From NCBI GenBank assembly GCA_964407525.1, contig CAYOWC010000193.1:1-9522 (forward strand): a DNA stretch of 9,522 bases, in the 5' to 3' direction. The notes below the pieces were generated by a model. The model saw only the letters and a list, made by a program, of their open reading frames with translations. It was not told the DNA's origin and did no database searches. Position 1 is the stretch's first letter. The number at the start of each line of letters is the position of its first letter. A program made the translations under genes and the position numbers. Below, in pieces: positions 1 to 6,900 of the stretch. Origin of the DNA: DUZB01 sp964407525 (GTDB lineage: Bacteria > Desulfobacterota > DSM-4660 > Desulfatiglandales > Desulfatiglandaceae).

Positions 1-26
1 TTATACGATACAATCCATTCTCTATG

Positions 27-86
27 ATGGGTTCAAGTCTTAAGTGGGTTATCCAGTTTATACAAGAGTCAAAGGCAGACTCCCTT
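27..86. repeat. Degenerate palindromic element (copy A)
   Basis: This is a decayed relative of the palindrome at 568-639. The left arm at 27-40 (atgggttcaagtct) matches 566-579 with one mismatch. The right arm at 64-81 (aagagtcaaaggcagact) is the exact reverse complement of 575-592, the inner part of the other element's left arm. Beyond position 81 the right arm lacks a few bases found in the better copy but continues into a similar C/T-rich end. The inner part of the left arm is lost, so the hairpin would be weak. It sits on the 3' side of the HEAT-like pseudogene, opposite the intact copy on its 5' side. A relic of a short dispersed palindrome is the simplest reading. Confidence 0.55.
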
Positions 87-123
87 TATATTCATTTAGC
101 TTCTCCTTCTCGCCAACGCGCCG

Positions 124-151
124 CCTCACAGGTGAGGGCCCGTAGTGGGCC
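124..151. repeat. Two adjoining short inverted repeats
   Basis: Positions 124-137 read cctcac-ag-gtgagg, a perfect 6-base inverted repeat with a 2-base centre. Positions 137-151 read ggccc-gtagt-gggcc, a 5-base stem with a 5-base loop. They share one G. They lie about 20-50 bases past the stop of the minus-strand HEAT-like gene, where a terminator might be expected. No run of T follows on the minus strand, so an intrinsic terminator is not supported. They may be chance or part of the surrounding repeat-rich stretch. Confidence 0.35.
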
Positions 152-171
152 GAATCCTGTGCTGCCGATTG

Positions 172-562
172 TCAGCGGATGTTCATGTTGTCGAGCAAAT
201 CGCCGATTGCTTTGGCAAGTTCCTCATCTTTGCATGCCGTGCGCGCTTGTTTCAACGCCTCCGACGCCTTTTTGCTTTTTATATCTGCCAGAGCCTTTGC
301 GGCGGAGACGCGCGCATATTTTACCCAGCGCCCCGCTCGCGTTCAGTCTTAGGTCAATGTTTTCCTCGCTGTCTTCCAGTAGGGTGCAAAGAGTTGGCAC
401 AGCCTCGGCAGCCCGGCGTTCGCCGAGTTCGTACGCAGCGAGTTTTTGGTTGTCTATGTTTTCCCCTTGTAGGAGCTGCATGATTTGTTTGGTGCTCTTG
501 AGTGAAAAATCAGCCTCCCTCACGGTATGCACCACCTTGGCGCATACAAGCACCAAGCCCAA
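172..562 (-). pseudogene. HEAT-repeat-like protein, frameshifted
   Basis: Two overlapping reading frames join into one helical-repeat protein of about 129 residues. The first frame runs from a TTG at 562 and contains QIMQLLQGENIDNQKLAAYE, then VPTLCTLLEDSEENIDLRLN and ASGALGK, a pattern of paired amphipathic helices typical of HEAT/PBS-lyase-like repeats. After GK the frame turns into a basic, non-helical tail. The next frame continues the helices as YARVSAAKALADIKSKKASE, then ALKQARTACKDEELAKAIGD and LLDNMNIR, with a TGA stop at 172-174. Removing one base from the TTTT run at 319-322 (AAAA on the coding strand) joins the frames exactly. The start is uncertain: an in-frame TGA lies just upstream inside the palindrome at 568-639, so the 5' end may have been cut off, or an internal GTG or ATG may be the true start. 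HEAT repeats are protein-interaction scaffolds; no specific role can be assigned. A homopolymer sequencing error is a real alternative to a true pseudogene. Confidence 0.7.
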
Positions 563-567
563 GTCAT

Positions 568-639
568 GGGGTCAAGTCTGCCTTTGACTCTTAGTTCAAA
601 TTTCGGGAAACAGTAAGAGTCAACGGCAGACTTGACCCC
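568..639. repeat. Near-perfect palindromic element (copy B)
   Basis: The arms at 568-592 and 615-639 are 25 bases each and are reverse complements at 24 of 25 positions, with a 22-base centre (593-614). The left arm begins ggggtcaagtctgcc and the right arm ends cagacttgacccc. The single mismatch is A versus C at 624. The transcript or single strand would form a long hairpin. Arms of this size, with related partial copies at 27-86 and 662-671, resemble the short palindromes mobilised by REP-associated tyrosine (Y1) transposases; this is inferred from general appearance only. No transposase is in the window. There is no T tract that would make it an ordinary terminator. Confidence 0.85.
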
Positions 640-998
640 TTTCCTTCGTGCTTCAGTGCTAACCTGACCCCGTTGTCTTGCGCAAGCTTCCCGCAGCGAA
701 TTGCAGGGTCTGGCGAGTGTCCTCTTTTTTAAGCTCTGGATATTACGCTGCAGTTCATCGCAATCTGTGCCACTGCAGACAGTCGCGCAATGAAGTCCTA
801 CCTATCCTTATCACTTATGAAAATCATACTTCTTTCTATTCCACGCGCCATGATGTGATGCAATACACTCGGGGCATGCAATTTTCCTAATCTCAGGATA
901 TCCAAAATGTCTTATAGTTCGAATCGATTTTCAAGCACCTTCTGCACCAACGTTATATACTAAAAAACCAACAGGTTACGCTCTTCGGTCCCCCTTCA
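640..998. other. Gene-free spacer downstream of the toxin
   Basis: No convincing gene was seen on either strand. A 70-codon plus-strand frame at 678-890 has no recognisable domain, an irregular composition and no ribosome binding site. A short run at 662-671 (acctgacccc) resembles the outer end of the palindrome arms and may be a fragment of a third copy. The toxin-proximal end carries a weak terminator-like hairpin. No tcB- or tcC-like coding sequence begins here. Confidence 0.6.
961..977 (-). terminator. Weak candidate terminator after the toxin gene
   Basis: Read on the minus strand, the sequence is AACC-TGTT-GGTT followed directly by TTTT and A, about 22 bases after the toxin stop codon. 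The stem is only four base pairs, so this is weak. Position and T run are the only support. Confidence 0.2.
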
Positions 999-3900
999 CT
1001 AATCAAACGGATATCGCGTCCCTTCAAACGGAATCAGCATAATAATGTCTTCAGATGACTTCACTTGCTTATGTGTAAGCTTCAATTTCCAGATTTTTGC
1101 TCCGCTTTTACCGTCAGGGGTTGCCTCAGCAGTGATTTTGGTCGGCTCGGCTTGTGAACCATCGCCGGCAATCGGCTTCGCATACAGCATCATGGTAATT
1201 TTCTGCAGTGCGAGTGTTCCCGGCTTTAGGTTCATCGGGAACAGTTTCTCAACAAGTTCAATTTCTGTATCGCCATTTTGACCGGCTTGCCAGACGGACG
1301 GAAATTGCTGTCGGACACTGACAAGTTGTATCCCATTAAACTTTGACAGAGGTTTTTCCAGATGTTGCCGCAAGGTACCGTCTTCGTGTGCCGTGTAGCG
1401 AAGATGAATTATGACGTCGGAAATGCTTTCAAAATTAACGTTGTTTGTCGCCTTTGGCAGTACCAGCTCCCAATCCGAAACCGCGCCGGTCCCTTCAAAT
1501 GGCAAATATCGCTCATCATGAAAATTGAGCTCAAACAAACCGTCGTCCTGCACGCCCTTTGACAACGCGACCTGCTGCTGCCGTCTCCAATCTGTTCGAA
1601 CGTTGGTCTGGTCTCCGGCTGCCGCCCCACTCTTTTTGGCAGACAACAGAAAATCGACACCCTTCGGGTCGGGGGTCAACAGCACTCGATTTGCCGTCTG
1701 CCTGAGGGTCGCCTGGACATTTTGATACGGTCCAACAATGGCCGGAATGGTAATCGCAATGGATACAATCTTGCGGCAATAGTGCCCGGGAAAGTCGTAG
1801 TCGAAGAGCTTTTCCGTAAGATGAAAAGCGCATTTTCCCCCAGCTCGGAGATCCAGCCAGGCGTGGGGCGCGATTTGGCGCAACGAGATTGTTTTTTCGA
1901 TCTCCATTGGACGTTTGCCCGCATCAAAATGAGCCTTTTCGAGATGGTCCAATGTCAACAACAACCCTTCTCCGGACAAAAGCCCTTTTTTCAGGCTGTC
2001 CCAGTATTCTGCGATAATGAAGGTGTCATTCGTATTGCGCTCAAATTGATAGGCCTTTTCAGCGGCCCGCGCGAGATCAACAGCCAGTTTGTAGGTCTGG
2101 AAATAGACGGTGGAAATCCTTCCAATCATCCATTGATAAAGATCTTCGTTGGTAAACTTGCCCTTCAGAAACTGCTCTTTCTCATCCGCCTGCTGGATGC
2201 TGTTTTGGTGGATTTCGAGTTCCCGCTGAGCCACATCCTGTTTTATGGTCGCCCCGGCAATTTGCGCCTGGATCTGAGACATTTCCTGTTCAGCCACGGT
2301 TTTTTGAAGAGTCCAGTTTTCCAGGCGGCGCGCGTTCTGCCCCTGGGTTGCGGCCAATCCGGCTTGCTGTGAGTAGATTTCACCAAATGCATCACTCAGC
2401 GAAGCCGCCTCGCCTACGCTGCTACCGGGTTGGAAACAACCATCGGCAAAACCAAAAACCGTTGGAATCAGATGAGCCGCAACCGCAGCCCCTCGCATAT
2501 CGCGAGCCACATTGCGTGCCGTCAATGAGTTCGAAGTCAGTGATAGATTGGCTTGTTCCGGCGGCAAAAGCCCGCGGCCTATTGCGCCCGCATAATAATC
2601 GTGTCGTTTGGTCGCCGATGTGAGGTTTGCATTAAGAGACTCGACAGTTTTGCCTGCATCTTCGATTTGGTTCCGCTTCAGTTTTGTGGTCAGATTCAAG
2701 ATTGCCCGCTCGTTGGTCGATCGCAACAGGCTGAGTTGTTCAACATCTTTCTTTTCCAAAGCAGCAAGGAGCGACGAGCCGAGCTGGGCAAGTGTGCCGG
2801 CCACACTTTTAGCCTGCCTCAAAACGACCGAAAAACGATAATGTGGGACAGGCTCAGACAGCTGATTTGCAGCGTTGGCAAGATCCCCTCCTCCTGCAAG
2901 TGCCCGAATGATCTGCATGGGATCGATTGGCGGTTGAAACAAGGCAAGCTGGCGAACAAGGCCCTTGATATTCATGCTGTGACGGATTTTGAACAGCCGG
3001 TCATCAGCAAAATCCCAGTAACCGGCAAAATTCGTGTTTGGCGGAACGGGGAAGTAGGCCGTATCCGAAACATGAAATGTGTCCGGTGAGTCTTTTGATT
3101 CACTCGGGTACTTTATCTTAAACGAGGCATATGTTTCGCTCGGAGCCGGGCGGTAAGGCAGCGAATTGGACCGCGGCTTCTTGCCCAGCAACTCCTGCGC
3201 CAGAACATACAGCGTCATCGCTTGTACGATGCTTTCCCAATTGTCTTGAGCAAAAAGCTGATCGCCCCACTCAAGAAGGTTGTCGATATATTTCATCACG
3301 ATCGCTTTTTCATATGCACCCATGCGCATCCCGGCGATTGCGTGAGGATCGAAGGGATCCTCGCTGTAAACTTTAAACTCCTGCGGATGTCTTTTTTCGA
3401 TATCCGTCAGCTTCTCAAGCTGATGCCCCTTAAACGGCAAATAGCGCCAATAGGCTGATGTATCTTTCTTATCAACAGCTCCATGTGCATCAAGCATGGG
3501 AGTGGGATTGAAGACGTGATGGTACCACTTCTGGGCGTCTTCAAATTTCTGATTGCGGTTTAGGGTATCAGCAATGAGAAATGGGATATGCAGGAAAATT
3601 TCACGATAGTAGATCGCATAGGCCGAGGACAGATCAAAACTCAGCTTCTTAGACGCGCCAATCGGGAATTCCGGCACGCTCTGAGAAGGCAGTGACAACA
3701 AGGCGTCCAGACCGCGCTGGATCAATATGTTGCGCAATTCGCCGGCGGCCTTGCTGTTGAGTTCATATTGGGAATATGCACCCTTGTCACCCGGCATACC
3801 CAAAACCGAATGCCGTCCACCGTCCTTCTGATCAAAGACCACAAAGCGCGATAACTCGAATGCGTTTACCGTTGTCTTGCTGTAAAATGCAGCAAGTATC

Positions 3901-6900
3901 CGATGCTCGGTGATCAGCAACGATTGCAGTTCGTATCCAGGGACCGCGCCTTTGTTTATAGGAAGCCAGCTGTCGCCATTGTCGAATGTATAATAGACAT
4001 CGAATGCTGTGTTGTCGATGGAGCACGCGGCGAACAAAATGCCACCGTAAGGCCCGACGCCCAAACCACTGACCATGCAACGGCCTGCAGGAACTCCGTC
4101 CAACGGCGCGGATGAAGTAGGCAGTCCATGGGAAGCCTTGATCCAGTTTTTTCCATTGTTTGTGGAACGAAAGACACCTTCAGTCGCGCCTGCAAAGAGC
4201 GTCTTGCCGTCCGGGCCGACCTCGAAACTCACCGTAACAAATTTTGTGGGAGCCGCCATTTTGGTCCAGTTCAGGCCATTATCAACTGAACTGTAAACCG
4301 CCTCGATAGCCCCCGCAAACATCGTCTTTTTGTCCGGGCTGGCCAAAAACGCCTGAATTTGCAAATCTTCGGCTGCGATTCCCTTCGACTTTGGTACCCA
4401 ACTTGCCCCCTGGTTTCCGGAAGTGAACACTCCCTTGTCGGTGCCCGCAAATATTGTTTTTCCATCTGCACCCAAAGCAAGTGAAAACATAACTCCGGCC
4501 ATCGGTTGTCCCGGAGTCCAGCTCTTGCCGCCCTCCGCGAAGCTCATTGTAGACGAGGGCTTTTCCGCTACGGAAATACCCAAAATCAGGTCTTTGCCTG
4601 AAACAAGAATAAACAAGCGGTCGGCTACATTTGTGGCATCAGATTTCTTTAATAAGGTCCACGTTGTTCCATCATCATCAGAACTGTACAGGCCCGCACC
4701 GGGGCCATGACCCGTCAGATAGATGGTTTTGCCGCCGGAACCACGGGCGAACCTATCGAAGTGACAATCAGTTGGCAGACCACTTCCTGAAGGCACCCAA
4801 GAATCGACACTTTTTGGATACCTGCTAAAGCTGTATCGTAGAAATCCTCCATCAATAGCCTGCTCGGGAAAGAGTGCTTGAATATCTTTTTTGGCTTGGT
4901 CCGGCCTGGGATAATTCCAGTCAAAATTCATCAACAGCACCGGCTTGGTGCCATTGAATGCCGCAGCCAATATCAAGGCGGCTTCAGCCCCCAATACTGA
5001 GTGCGGTTTTGGATACAGAACCTTTAGTGTCTGCTTTGGTTTGTGGGTTTTTGGGTCGGCGGCTGTGGTCGCAATGAGGAGTTCTTCAAGACCGGGTACA
5101 GACAGAGGAGCAAACCAGTCTCCGCTCACATTTTGATGGGTAAATTTGACGGTCGCGAAAGTCCATGTGGTTTTGGCCCCCGTTTTCTCGGCCCGGTGGG
5201 TTTTCTCTGTTGTCTCAGACCAGAATAGGTTTAGTCGATGTTCGGCATAAACGCACCGAACGGTATTCACCGGAATATGGAGATCAATCTTCTGCCACGG
5301 AGACCAGCCCGTGATGTTGTTATTGGCGGCCAGCACCGCGCTGCGATGGTAGAATTCAGGTGTGGTGGCGTTCGTGCGCCCCACCACGAAGATGGTGAAC
5401 ACGCCATCGGGATTGCCTGGATCGGTCACAATTCCGGAGCACGCGTCCACCACCGTTAGCTGGGTGAGAACATCGAGCTTGTCGAAATACCGAAGATACG
5501 CCTTTGTTACAGAGTCATTTGTAATTTCCCCCTGTAGCAGTGCATCTTCCAACTCCTTGAAAATCGGAGTTTTTATTTTGCGCAATCCGGGTTCGAGATA
5601 GTTTTCAGGATGAAGGAAGACCTTCCGATTGGCCTCCCACAGACGGTAATGGGATCGCCATGTCCATTCCTTGTCCCCGATTCCGACTGTGACATCCCCT
5701 TCAAGCCCCATATGACATCGTTGAACATATCGTTGTAATGTATTAAGCCCCAATTTAATTTTTGAAATTTTGGCCACACCACTCATTTCCACATCAACCA
5801 GCAGGTAGTCCGACAAATCTTTCAGATTCTCAATTGGGCCGAACGCTTCCAAAACTTTTGTGCTGTCTGGCTGATTTAGATGCCAGATTGTAAAGCGGGT
5901 CAGAACATCCCGCTCAACTTCGTTCAGATGAGCATTCAGGGGATCATATATATTTGGCCACTGGCTAGCGTCATATTGAGCCTTCATCGCCGACAGCAGG
6001 CCCTTGGCGGCGTTGGTGTACTCGTCCAGAGATGTCGGCTTTTCGTCGCTGTTCTGCAGGTAGGCAAGCTGGGTCAGAAATTGCATATCAACGCCCAATT
6101 TGGACTTCAATTCGAAACAACGCTTGATGCAAACCAGGTTGGAGATTGTGTTGTTGTTGGCCGGAACTTTTCCTGCCAGATATTTTTGAACAAGCTTGAC
6201 TTGATCCTCTCGCCAACCGCTCAAATGGCCAAGCTTGGCGATGAGATCTTTATCATTCCCATCCAAAGACCAATCTGACAGAAACTCAACCAACTCAGAC
6301 GTAGTCTTTTTGCCGGCAGAGCCGTTCGTTTCAAACAGCTCTACAAGACCGGAAAATTCCGAAACCAATTGCAACGTTTCGGCGCCGATCTCCATGGCTT
6401 CATCCGATGCTGCACCATCGGGTGGCGCCAGTCCGAAAATCGAACCACTTTCGGGGATTAGCAGCGCCTCAAACATCTCTGGTTTGAGGTTCAGGGACTT
6501 TGACAGAAACAGGAGGCTCGCGGTGTTGAGAAGAACCGCCTCATCGGTAAATCGAGCGGCATCCTGCATATGTGTATTCAGGAAATTCATCGCATTTTCG
6601 ACCGATTTTGAATCTTGATGAAAATAGGAAGCCATATCCGTGACGGTTGTCTTGTTTTGTTGAGTCAGATGAACATTGAGAGTATCCCTGATTGAGCGAA
6701 TTGCAGAGGCATTTTGAAGCAGTTTATCGCGAACAAAAGTCACGACAGATTCCAGATCGGGACTCTTGGACACATCCTCAAGCAGATTGTTGAAATCGGT
6801 CTCATGACCGACTTGGAAATCGTCATCGCCGTCCAGCGCCAACATCATACTGTCGTTGATCAGCTGTTTGTCATGAAGGATGTGACACACATAATCCGCC

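Noticed and set aside
310..330. Programmed ribosomal frameshifting in the HEAT-like gene
   Set aside because: The site is only a four-base A run, with no classic slippery heptamer or obvious stimulatory hairpin. A mutation or sequencing error is simpler.
24..587. A 187-codon plus-strand frame over the palindromes and the HEAT-like gene
   Set aside because: It runs opposite the HEAT-like gene and through both repeat elements, has a low-complexity Ser/Arg/Cys-rich translation and no known motif. It is a shadow frame.
568..639. An intrinsic terminator at the long palindrome
   Set aside because: The stem is long but no T run follows on either strand, and related copies nearby fit a dispersed repeat better.
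678..890. A 70-codon plus-strand frame in the spacer
   Set aside because: No ribosome binding site, no recognisable domain, and composition unlike a stable protein. Length is within chance for this region.
1722..2372. A 216-codon frame antisense to the toxin
   Set aside because: It lies fully opposite the pore/TcB-binding coding sequence, which has clear family conservation. Long antisense frames are expected by chance in an 8 kb gene.
3849..4826. An active sialidase domain
   Set aside because: Asp-box motifs are present, but no FRIP motif or catalytic arginine triad was identified. Asp boxes also occur in many non-enzymatic propellers.
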